DNA from: Neisseria subflava
GTDB taxonomy: Bacteria; Pseudomonadota; Gammaproteobacteria; Burkholderiales; Neisseriaceae
DNA length: 64,000 bases
NCBI RefSeq assembly: GCF_024205745.1
Contig: NZ_CP073117.1
Coordinates: 310,001-374,000 of the forward strand
Direction: 5' to 3'
Positions 9,958 to 17,318 of the stretch are shown in pieces (the stretch's first letter is position 1; every line of letters begins with the position of its first letter). The notes beneath the pieces are model-generated. The model did no database searches, had not been told where the DNA came from, and saw nothing but the letters and a program-made list of their open reading frames with translations. The translations under genes and the position numbers were made by a program.

Positions 9958-9958
9958 T

Positions 9959-10645
9959 ATGGCAGATTTAACATTTGAAAGTGCTGTTGAGACCATCGTC
10001 AGCATGAAAGGCGAAATTATCCAAGCCTTGGGCGAAACCTTTATTATGGTCGGCCTATCGACTACTTTCGCCGTCATCTTCGGTACGATTTTGGGCGTAT
10101 TGCTGTTTGTGACATCAAGTCATCAGTTGCACTACAACAAACAGCTGAATTTGTTTTTGGACAACCTAGTCAACCTGATGCGCGCATTCCCTTTCGTCAT
10201 CCTGATGATTGCCATGATTCCTGTTACACGCGCCATCATCGGCACGACCATCGGCCCGGTTGCCGCCTCATTGGTATTGAGCGTATCCGGCTTGTTCTAC
10301 TTCGCCCGTTTGGTCGAGCAAAATCTGCGTGAAGTACCCAGAGGCGTGATTGAAGCAGCCTCCGCAATGGGTGCCTCGCCCATGAGCATCATCTGCAAAG
10401 TGCTTTTGAATGAAGCGCGCGCAGGTATGGTTTCCAGCATTACCGTACTGGCTATCGGCCTTCTGTCGTACAGCGCGGCGGCAGGCATGATTGGCGGTGG
10501 CGGCTTGGGCGACCTTGCCATCCGTTACGGCTACTACCGCTATCAAATGGAAGTCATCATCTTCATCGTTGCCATCCTAGTTTTACTCGTTATCCTGATT
10601 CAAGGTATCGGCAACAGATTGGCACGCAAACTGGACAAACGTTAA
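9959..10645 (+). CDS. metI: Methionine ABC transporter permease
   Basis: Inner-membrane permease of 228 residues with five membrane segments and the EAA loop at EAASAMGASPMSIICKVLLNEA, which docks on MetN. It starts one base after metN. The end of the gene is followed by a DUS hairpin, which separates it from metQ. Confidence 0.93.
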   Translation: MADLTFESAVETIVSMKGEIIQALGETFIMVGLSTTFAVIFGTILGVLLFVTSSHQLHYNKQLNLFLDNLVNLMRAFPFVILMIAMIPVTRAIIGTTIGPVAASLVLSVSGLFYFARLVEQNLREVPRGVIEAASAMGASPMSIICKVLLNEARAGMVSSITVLAIGLLSYSAAAGMIGGGGLGDLAIRYGYYRYQMEVIIFIVAILVLLVILIQGIGNRLARKLDKR

Positions 10646-10651
10646 ACAAAC

Positions 10652-10692
10652 CAGGCCGTCTGAAAGGGATTTACTATTTTTCAGACGGCCTG
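10652..10692. terminator. Inverted DUS pair between metI and metQ
   Basis: CAGGCCGTCTGAAA and TTTCAGACGGCCTG form a stem 6 bp after metI. It lies inside what would otherwise be one transport operon, so metQ probably has its own promoter in the 150 bp that follow. Confidence 0.75.
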
Positions 10693-10842
10693 TTATCTAT
10701 TTAGAACATATTAGGATATATATTCCAAATAAATTTACAAAAAACATCCTCATAGTTCCAAAATAGATTTACAATCCCTCTTTTTTGACGACGGTAGCTT
10801 GAGGCCGTCTGAAACCGTTTTATCATCCATCAGGAGTAAAAT

Positions 10843-11754
10843 ATGCAAATCAACACATTCTTCAAAACCCTTTCAGCCGCTGCGCTCGCCATCGTACTGG
10901 CTGCCTGCGGCGGTCAAAAAGACAGCGCGCCTGCTGCTTCTGCCGCTTCTTCTGCCGACAACGGCGCAGAGAAAAAAGAAATCGTCTTCGGTACAACCGT
11001 CGGCGACTTCGGAGATATGGTAAAAGACCAAATCCAACCGGCTTTGGAGAAAAAAGGCTATAAAGTCAAACTGATCGAATTCACCGACTATGTGCGCCCC
11101 AACCTTGCTTTGGCTGAAGGCGAATTGGACATCAACATCTTCCAACACAAACCTTATCTGGACGACTTCAAAAAAGAACACAAACTGGACATCGTTGAAG
11201 CCTTCCAAGTACCGACTGCACCTTTGGGCCTGTACCCTGGCAAACTGAAATCTTTGGACGAAGTGAAAGACGGTGCCAGCGTTTCTGCACCTAACGACCC
11301 ATCTAACTTTGCCCGTGCATTGGTTATGTTGAACGAATTGGGCTGGATTAAACTGAAAGCCGACGTTAATCCGCTGACTGCTTCTAAAAACGATATTGCC
11401 GAAAATCCAAAAAACATCCAAATCGTGGAGCTTGAAGCCGCCCAACTGCCACGCAGCCGTGCCGACGTTGACTTTGCCATCGTTAACGGCAACTACGCCA
11501 TGAGCAGCGGCATGAAACTGACTGAAGCCCTGTTCCAAGAGCCAAGCTTTGCCTACGTTAACTGGTCTGCCGTCCGCACTGCCGACAAAGACAGCCAATG
11601 GCTGAAAGATGTAGCCGAAGCCTACAACTCTGACGAGTTCAAAGCCTACGCACAAAAACGCTTTGCCGGTTACAAATATCCTGCTGCATGGGGTAAAAAC
11701 GCAGCTGCAGGTGCTCAAGCCGAAGCTGCTTCTACTGCTTCTGCAACCAAATAA
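10843..11754 (+). CDS. metQ: Methionine-binding lipoprotein MetQ
   Basis: Substrate-binding component of the methionine importer. It has a signal peptide ending in the lipobox LAAC (Cys near residue 22), then a low-complexity Ala/Ser linker and a NlpA-type binding domain from KKEIVFGTTVGDFG onward. It closely resembles the meningococcal surface antigen GNA1946. The C-terminal tail is Ala-rich. AGGAGTAAAAT supplies a good ribosome site before the ATG. It ends with a DUS hairpin. Confidence 0.94.
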   Translation: MQINTFFKTLSAAALAIVLAACGGQKDSAPAASAASSADNGAEKKEIVFGTTVGDFGDMVKDQIQPALEKKGYKVKLIEFTDYVRPNLALAEGELDINIFQHKPYLDDFKKEHKLDIVEAFQVPTAPLGLYPGKLKSLDEVKDGASVSAPNDPSNFARALVMLNELGWIKLKADVNPLTASKNDIAENPKNIQIVELEAAQLPRSRADVDFAIVNGNYAMSSGMKLTEALFQEPSFAYVNWSAVRTADKDSQWLKDVAEAYNSDEFKAYAQKRFAGYKYPAAWGKNAAAGAQAEAASTASATK

Positions 11755-11765
11755 GTAACTTTTTG

Positions 11766-11800
11766 AAAAAAGGCCATCTGAACATTCAGACGGCCTTTTT
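11766..11800. terminator. DUS-pair terminator after metQ, one arm mutated
   Basis: The left arm reads AAAAAGGCCATCTGAA with one G-to-A change in the DUS core, and the right arm TTCAGACGGCCTTTTT is intact. The stem and T run remain, so termination should be kept while one uptake signal is lost. Confidence 0.8.
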
Positions 11801-12149
11801 CTATTGATTATCTCTTCCCAAAGCTCAAAACAAGTTTTTTGATTAACGCCAAATACTTACACAATTCCCTTTTTAAACCAAATCAATATGTTGTAAAAAA
11901 GTTCAATAAAAAATCATGTTTTTATTCAATATAATCAATCACTAAATGAATTATTCTACTTTTTTATAATATTCACTAGTAATGTTCCGCTTATCCTGAT
12001 ATTATACCGCTCATCTAAAGACATCCGGTTATCTGCATTACAGACCGTTCATCTGAATTGCTTCAAACCACTTTGTCGGATTTTCCCATGTATGTTGTGT
12101 TTCTCCGTATCGAAGGGGTTTGAGCGGTCGAAATACCGTATTGCTTAGA

Positions 12150-12268
12150 TATTAAAGCTTCGTGCTTTGAAATGAGTGAATTTTTGTTTTAAGTGTCGTA
12201 ATCTCTTGCTAATTACTCCCAGCTGCAAGAGTTTCAGGGTTGCCCCTTGGGCAGCCCTTCTTTTTTAT
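12150..12268 (+). ncRNA. Candidate small RNA with three hairpins
   Basis: Three stems follow one another on the plus strand: TTAAAGC/GCTTTGA (12152-12170, with one wobble), CTCTTGC/GCAAGAG (12203-12231, loop containing CTCCC) and GGGTTGCCC/GGGCAGCCC (12237-12257) followed by TTCTTTTTT. metQ has its own terminator 440 bp upstream, so this terminator has no protein gene to serve. The C-rich loop could pair with ribosome-binding sites. The 5' end is unknown and no convincing promoter was found. Confidence 0.4.
12237..12266 (+). terminator. Orphan rho-independent terminator
   Basis: GGGTTGCCC-CTT-GGGCAGCCC forms a 9-bp stem with one G-T pair, followed by TTCTTTTTT. The T run exists only on the plus strand. 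Confidence 0.8.
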
Positions 12269-12343
12269 CTTCCATTTTTTCAGTAATCAAGACTTCCCTG
12301 CCCTATACTCATAGTCAAAACCGCAAGCAAGGCGCCCTTCTCC

Positions 12344-13368
12344 TCAACCTCCAATCTTCTTCAATTCATTATTCGGCATCACCAGCCAAACCTGTGCCTT
12401 TTTAACTTGAGCCGCAGTACGGATGGACGCCTCATCCATAATGGAGAATGCGGTAGAAAAGGCATCAGCAACCGCCGCACTCTCCGCCATGACACTCATG
12501 CTTTTATAACGCGGTTGGCTTCCGCCTGTACGCGGATCAAAAAGATGGGTAAATTTGCCAGCTTCGTCCATTACCGTGCCGTAGCCGCCCGATGTGGCAA
12601 AGGCTTGGTTTTTCATGGCAATAGTAGTCAGGATTTGGTCTTCTTGGTCGGGATTGCGAATGCTGACATTCCACTCGCGCCGGTTGGCATTATCAAAGCC
12701 GTAAATCTCCCCCATATCAATCAATGCCTGGGTAACGCCTTGCTGCTTTAACAATTCAACTACTTTATCAGTGATATATCCCTGCGCAATGCCGTTGAGC
12801 GACAAGCCCATACCTTTTTGGGCAAAACGGATTTCTTTGGTATCAAAATCAACTTTGTTGAAATCCACTAATTTGAGCGTGTCTTTGATACTGCGTTCGG
12901 ATGGCGGTGTTTCGGTTTTGGGGTTTCGTCTGAAATGGTCGGCATACAGATTCCACAAAGGCTGAATACTGGGATCAAATGCACCCTGTGTCAGCTGATG
13001 AATATCTCGACTGATGCTGAGCAGCTGCAAAAAATCGGATGGAGGATTTTTCAGACGGCCTTCTCGGTTTAAACAGCTAATCAGGCTGTCGTCCCGATAC
13101 AGGCTGAAGATTTTTTCCAATCGTGAAACTTCCGCCAATACTTTGTTGACCAATATTTCCGCCTGCTTGCGCTCAACGCCGAACAAACGCAATTCCGCGC
13201 CCGAACCCAATGCAATGCCTCTCCAAATAACTGGCTGCTCTTCTTGATTCGGACTGGCCGGATGAGTCAGCTGATTGGTTTTGCGGCTGATGGCAAAAGG
13301 AATGCCGACGCCGGCGGCAAGTGTGGCGGCGATGGCAAAGAAACGGCGGCGCGTTAAAGGGTGGACAT
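12344..13368 (-). pseudogene. ApbE/NosX-like FMN transferase, start region frameshifted
   Basis: Flavin transferase that would attach FMN to the threonine of NosR in the periplasm. The ApbE core is present (LNGIAQGYITDKV; IDMGEIYGFD; ATSGGYGTV; THLFDPRTG). The ribosome site AAGGA and ATG at 13368 lead into only four codons before TAA. The main frame begins a few bases later and reads LTRRRFFAIAATLAAG, a twin-arginine-like signal, but has no start codon. One extra T in the run at 13356-13358 would restore a single protein of about 340 residues. Otherwise only an internal TTG at 13210 could start it, without signal. It lies at the end of the nos cluster, which supports a NosX role. Confidence 0.75.
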
Positions 13369-13443
13369 AAAGTATTCCTTGGATTTTTTATCTTTACATT
13401 GAAAGCCGCATTCATTAAATCATCAATCGGCAGCTTCCAACAC

Positions 13444-13476
13444 AAAGGCCGTCTGAAACTGTTTCAGACGGCCTTT
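13444..13476. terminator. Inverted DUS pair between nosL and apbE
   Basis: AAAGGCCGTCTGAAA and its complement around a three-base loop, 11 bp after nosL on the minus strand, before the flavin transferase gene. Confidence 0.8.
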
Positions 13477-13487
13477 TATTGATTATT

Positions 13488-13982
13488 TTATTTGAAAATA
13501 TATTCGTCGGGCATTTCTGCAAAACCGACTACTCTGCCGCCTTTTTCTTTGGCGAATTTTTCAGCCTGAGCCTTGTCGGCAAACGGAAGCGCGTCTTCCG
13601 CACCCATGCCGCCGATAAAGCTGCTTTCGATAACGTAATAGGCTTTTTTCGCATCTATCCATTCGGCGTCGGCATTGGGTTTTTCCCAATCTTTGACTTT
13701 GCCCATATCGGTAACATAGATGGCATGAATGCCTTTAGGCTCTTCGGGCAGCTTGGTGTAGCCGAACATCTGCTTGATGGTAGAAAACCAAACCGGTTTG
13801 TCAGGTTTGCCGTTCAAAAAGATTTGCGCTTTAGGGCCGTTGTGTTCGGTCAAATTCATGCTGCAGTAATGACCGACTGCGCTGTCGCTGATTTGTTGGG
13901 GCGCAGGCGGAGGAGTATTTTCCTCTTTACTACAAGCAGATAAAGCAAGGATGGTGAATGCTGTAAATAATATTTTTCTCAT
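13488..13982 (-). CDS. nosL: NosL copper-binding lipoprotein
   Basis: Copper chaperone for the nitrous-oxide reductase centres. The 164-residue protein starts at the ATG at 13982, which overlaps the nosY stop by four bases. It has a lipobox LSAC in the signal peptide and the family metal motif in GHYCSMNL, where Cys and Met would bind Cu(I). The last part (AYYVIESSFIGGMGAEDALPF) is also typical of NosL. The longer frame upstream runs inside nosY and is rejected. Confidence 0.9.
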   Translation of the reverse strand: MRKILFTAFTILALSACSKEENTPPPAPQQISDSAVGHYCSMNLTEHNGPKAQIFLNGKPDKPVWFSTIKQMFGYTKLPEEPKGIHAIYVTDMGKVKDWEKPNADAEWIDAKKAYYVIESSFIGGMGAEDALPFADKAQAEKFAKEKGGRVVGFAEMPDEYIFK

Positions 13983-14809
13983 ATTTGTCTCTTTCCGAAA
14001 ATCCAGGCGGCTAAGACCAAAGGAATGATAACCCATAATACCTGCGCCGTCAGCAAAACCGGCATAGTCAGGCTGATTTGATCGCTCAAACCGGCCATAC
14101 CTGCGTACATGGCGGTGTTTTCATAACCGGTCAGGTTGAGCAGACGGTAAATGTCGGAAGGATTGAACAATAGAATGGTCTCTACAACAGGCGCGGTAAT
14201 GACTTGTTCGGTATCGGCAACCAAAATGCCCAAAAGCGCCATATCGAAAATCACCACAAAAAACAGCCATACGCCGATGGCGATACCGGCGGCAGTACCG
14301 CGTTCTTTGACTTTTGCGCTGATCAAATAACCCATAGACAAAAAGGCTGCACCAAGAATCACGCTGGCAACAATCAGGAGGGCGAAAGGTTTCCATGAGG
14401 CAAGATCAAAGCTGCCGTTTGCAAGCTGGAGGGTAATACCCGCCAATCCGTAGCCTGCCGTGGTGGCAAGGGCAAGGATGATAAGATGGCCGATAAATTT
14501 ACCGGCAAGGATTTGGTTGCGCGAAATCGGATAGCTCAACAACAGCGCCATCGTGCCGCGTTCGATTTCGCCAATCAGCGCATCATAAGAGAGCAACATC
14601 GCAATCAGCGGAATCAGGAAAATCGACAGGCTGGAGAGGCTGACAACGGTAACAGTCAACGGATCGACTTTGACTGTGCCGGTGGGCGAGCTGCCCAGGA
14701 AACCCAATGACAGGGCAAGCGCGGCAAGCAGAAGCGCGGCGGCAAGTACCCAACGGTTGCGCAGGCTGTCGCGGACTTCTTTGCCGGTAATAATCCAAAC
14801 GGGGTTCAT
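13979..14809 (-). CDS. nosY: NosY ABC transporter permease
   Basis: Membrane part of the NosFY(D) ABC complex that matures the copper-sulfur centre of NosZ. The 276-residue protein has six hydrophobic segments and opens with the family sequence WIITGKEVRDSLRNRW. Its start overlaps the nosF stop and its stop overlaps the nosL start, each by four bases, so the three are translationally coupled. Confidence 0.92.
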   Translation of the reverse strand: MNPVWIITGKEVRDSLRNRWVLAAALLLAALALSLGFLGSSPTGTVKVDPLTVTVVSLSSLSIFLIPLIAMLLSYDALIGEIERGTMALLLSYPISRNQILAGKFIGHLIILALATTAGYGLAGITLQLANGSFDLASWKPFALLIVASVILGAAFLSMGYLISAKVKERGTAAGIAIGVWLFFVVIFDMALLGILVADTEQVITAPVVETILLFNPSDIYRLLNLTGYENTAMYAGMAGLSDQISLTMPVLLTAQVLWVIIPLVLAAWIFGKRQI

Positions 14810-15699
14810 ACGTCTTCCCTTTTTAAGAATTGTGCGTACATATCGTCAAGTGTCGGGGTATGGATATCGATATAGGCAAGGTTGCCCAAATCACCCAATT
14901 CGCTCAAAAGTCCCATACGCTCTTCGGCTTTACATTGCGCTTTATACGACAGGCCGTCTGAAAGCGGCTGCCAACGCTCGCTCAACAGGCGCGCTTCTTT
15001 CAAACGGACATTGACGGTCAACGGCAAACCACTTTGGACGTGCAGCTCATCCATGCTGCCATCGGCAACTTTCACGCCGTTTTTCATGACGATAATGCGG
15101 TCGGCGTGGCCATCAAGTTCGGCAAGCGCGTGCGTGCTAAGCAATACGGTTGCACCGCGGCCATTCAGTTCGCGCACGACTTCGTAAAACATTTGGCGTG
15201 AAGCCGGGTCAAGGCCAGTGGTCGGTTCGTCAAACAATAAGACTTTAGGCTCGCCCAACAAGGCTTGTGCCAAAGCGAGACGCTGACGCATACCTTTGGA
15301 GTAAGTGCCGACACGGCGGCGTGCCGCTTGAGAAATACCGACGCGTTCCAACAACTCACGGTTTTTACTCAAGGGCTGTTTTTTCAGCTTGGCATAGAAA
15401 TCCATGGTTTCAATGCCGGTCAATGAAGGATGAAGCGCGACGGTTTCAGGCAGGTAGCCGATTTGACTGCGAAGCAGTGCGCCTGCCTTGCTGCCGGTAC
15501 GCTCGCCCAGCAACATGACTTCGCCTTCGGTCGGCGTAATCAGGCCGAGTATCAGCTTCATGATGGTGGATTTGCCCGCACCGTTATGCCCTGCCATGCC
15601 GACGCTTTCGCCTGCTTTGAGGACTAAATCGACTTGGTTGACGGCTTTTTGACTGCCGAATTGTTTGGTCACGTTTCTTAATTCGACGTGGTTGGTCAT
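14806..15699 (-). CDS. nosF: NosF ABC transporter ATPase
   Basis: ATP-binding partner of NosY. Visible are Walker A GHNGAGKST, the signature YSKGMRQRLALAQAL, Walker B VLLFDEPTTGLD and the switch histidine in LSTHAL. The 297-residue length includes a C-terminal extension of about 80 residues after the ATPase core. AAGGAA lies before the ATG. A DUS inside the gene at about 14952 encodes part of LSDGLSYKA. Confidence 0.93.
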   Translation of the reverse strand: MTNHVELRNVTKQFGSQKAVNQVDLVLKAGESVGMAGHNGAGKSTIMKLILGLITPTEGEVMLLGERTGSKAGALLRSQIGYLPETVALHPSLTGIETMDFYAKLKKQPLSKNRELLERVGISQAARRRVGTYSKGMRQRLALAQALLGEPKVLLFDEPTTGLDPASRQMFYEVVRELNGRGATVLLSTHALAELDGHADRIIVMKNGVKVADGSMDELHVQSGLPLTVNVRLKEARLLSERWQPLSDGLSYKAQCKAEERMGLLSELGDLGNLAYIDIHTPTLDDMYAQFLKREDV

Positions 15700-15718
15700 G
15701 AATAATTCCTTTGTGCCG

Positions 15719-15752
15719 TTTCAGACGGCCTCATTCAAAAGGCCGTCTGAAA
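15719..15752. repeat. Inverted DUS pair between nosD and nosF
   Basis: TTTCAGACGGCC and GGCCGTCTGAAA are separated by 10 bp and lie inside the nos operon, directly after nosD. It may cause partial termination before nosFYL. Confidence 0.75.
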
Positions 15753-15758
15753 ACATGT

Positions 15759-17126
15759 TTAATTCAAAGATCCGTTTTCGGCATCGCTCCAATCGGATTG
15801 GCGCGTATTGGCTTCGTGCAACAGCTCATCCTTCATGGCTTCGTATTTGGTGCTTGTTTTGTTGCTGATCGGTTTCATCAATGGCTTACTGTCGATGACG
15901 CCGCCCGGCAAAATAGCGGGGAACTGCGATTGCGCCCATTTGACAATGCTGACAGCAGGACTGTTCATCAGCAGACGGGATACGGGGGCGCGCCAAATGA
16001 TTTGGTCGATGATGCCGTTTGGTCGATAGGCGTTGTCGCCAAAACCATCGCCATCAAGGTCGAATGTGCTGTTGTCGCTCCAATAATTGCCTCGGCCGCC
16101 CTCTCCCCAATCAAGGAAACGGGTGCTGACGTATTTAACTTGGCTTTCGTTGTTGATAAACGAATTATTGAACAGGCTTGTGCCTTCAATAGCTGCGGTA
16201 AAGTGGATGCCGATTTGACAGTTTTCAAAGTGGTTGTCAAAAATTTTATTGAAGTTGGCGTTATAGGCGAATACGCATTTACCGGCTTTATTGATAATGT
16301 TGTCGTTAATATCGGAATAGTTGACGTAGTTGAGCATGATGCCTTGGTCACGGCTGCCCACGGCGATATTGCCATACACTTTAAGACGCTCTGAGAACAT
16401 CAACACATAGCCCATATTGTTGCCGACGGAGATGTTGTTGCTGATCTCGCTGTCGTTGGTGTACATATAATGCACTGCAAAACGCAAATCACTGAAACGA
16501 TTGCCTTTATAGGTATTGTTTGTACTGGTATTGGAGAAAATACCGTCACGGCCTTTGGAAATATCGTTGTCGACGACTTGCGCGCCCGGCGCATTCCAAA
16601 CCGTTACGCCATTACCGCGCTCATTCACGCGCAATGTGGCTTCCCCGACAATCTTATTTTCGCGCACCATCGATTCTGCCGCGCCATGGATGTACACGCC
16701 GACAGAGTTGTCCAAAACATTATTGTGTTCAACCAATGCACGCGGAGCCGTTTCCTCGAGGTAAATCCCTGCATCCATGGCCGGCAGGCTCAAACCTGAA
16801 TTGGAAACTGTCAGATTGCGCAGAGTCACGTCAGGCGCATGAACGGCAATGGTACGCCCGCTCCTGTCGCCGACAATCTTGGCGGAGCGGTCGGCCGGAC
16901 CTTCAATGGTAATCGGTTTGTCGATATAGAGTTTGGTCTTGTATGTACCGGAGGCAAGCTTGAGCGTATCGCCGGCTTGGGCGCGCGCTAAAGCATCATT
17001 GAGATTGTCTTGTGCGGATACGTTGATGACTGCGGCAAAGGCCGTCTGAACCATACTGCCAAGCAGCAATACGAGTGCGGCACGTTGCCATTTGGAACGA
17101 TGGATTTGTGTGTGCGTCATAATCAT
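15759..17126 (-). CDS. nosD: NosD periplasmic copper-processing protein
   Basis: Right-handed beta-helix protein of the periplasm that binds the NosFY transporter and takes part in NosZ maturation. The 455-residue product has an N-terminal signal peptide (about 1-33, cut near QTAFAA), then many short parallel-helix repeats with N-N and G-N patterns (for example NVLDNSVGVYIHG, NNTYKGNRF). Two nearby starts exist, at 17126 and 17120; the first is used. It follows nosZ after about 190 bp that hold an inverted-repeat element. Confidence 0.93.
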   Translation of the reverse strand: MIMTHTQIHRSKWQRAALVLLLGSMVQTAFAAVINVSAQDNLNDALARAQAGDTLKLASGTYKTKLYIDKPITIEGPADRSAKIVGDRSGRTIAVHAPDVTLRNLTVSNSGLSLPAMDAGIYLEETAPRALVEHNNVLDNSVGVYIHGAAESMVRENKIVGEATLRVNERGNGVTVWNAPGAQVVDNDISKGRDGIFSNTSTNNTYKGNRFSDLRFAVHYMYTNDSEISNNISVGNNMGYVLMFSERLKVYGNIAVGSRDQGIMLNYVNYSDINDNIINKAGKCVFAYNANFNKIFDNHFENCQIGIHFTAAIEGTSLFNNSFINNESQVKYVSTRFLDWGEGGRGNYWSDNSTFDLDGDGFGDNAYRPNGIIDQIIWRAPVSRLLMNSPAVSIVKWAQSQFPAILPGGVIDSKPLMKPISNKTSTKYEAMKDELLHEANTRQSDWSDAENGSLN

Positions 17127-17189
17127 ATCTCTGTTTCAGACGGCCTGTTTGCCACATGATAAACCGATGCGGAAACAGGTATTTTGGTG

Positions 17190-17259
17190 TTATAGCAAAG
17201 CTGTCTGATGATGGCTTATATCTCATTGCAATATCTGCAGACAAACAGCTTTGCTATAA
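17190..17259. repeat. 70-bp inverted-repeat element between nosZ and nosD
   Basis: TTATAGCAAAGCTGT at 17190-17204 is matched exactly by ACAGCTTTGCTATAA at 17245-17259, and the match continues imperfectly inward with GTCTG/CAGAC. The ends are not those of the Correia element (TATAGTGGATTAAC) or dRS3. It could be a strong RNA hairpin after nosZ or a small mobile-element relic. Nothing in it codes. Confidence 0.6.
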
Positions 17260-17293
17260 AGGCCGTCTGAAAGAATGTCTTTTCAGACGGCCT
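17260..17293. terminator. Inverted DUS pair after nosZ
   Basis: AGGCCGTCTGAAA and TTTCAGACGGCCT lie 26 bp after the nosZ stop and directly next to the 70-bp inverted repeat, giving two hairpins in a row within the operon. Confidence 0.7.
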
Positions 17294-17318
17294 GAAGGAT
17301 TAAATCATCAAACCAAAA

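Larger units (their letters stand above)
11801..12343. other. Long intergenic region between metQ and the apbE-like gene
   Basis: About 540 bp without a credible protein. The first half is very AT-rich. The second half holds three consecutive hairpins on the plus strand that end in a strong terminator (see the candidate small RNA). Confidence 0.6.

Noticed and set aside
11930-11970. Two TATAAT boxes as promoters for the candidate small RNA
   Set aside because: Neither has an acceptable -35 at 16-18 bp, and the region is so AT-rich that such boxes are expected by chance.
15711-16394. 227-residue open frame antisense to nosD
   Set aside because: nosD is complete with signal peptide and repeats, and the antisense frame shows no domain.
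17190-17259. Correia repeat (CREE)
   Set aside because: The ends read TTATAGCAAAGC, not TATAGTGGATTAAC, and the length is only 70 bp.
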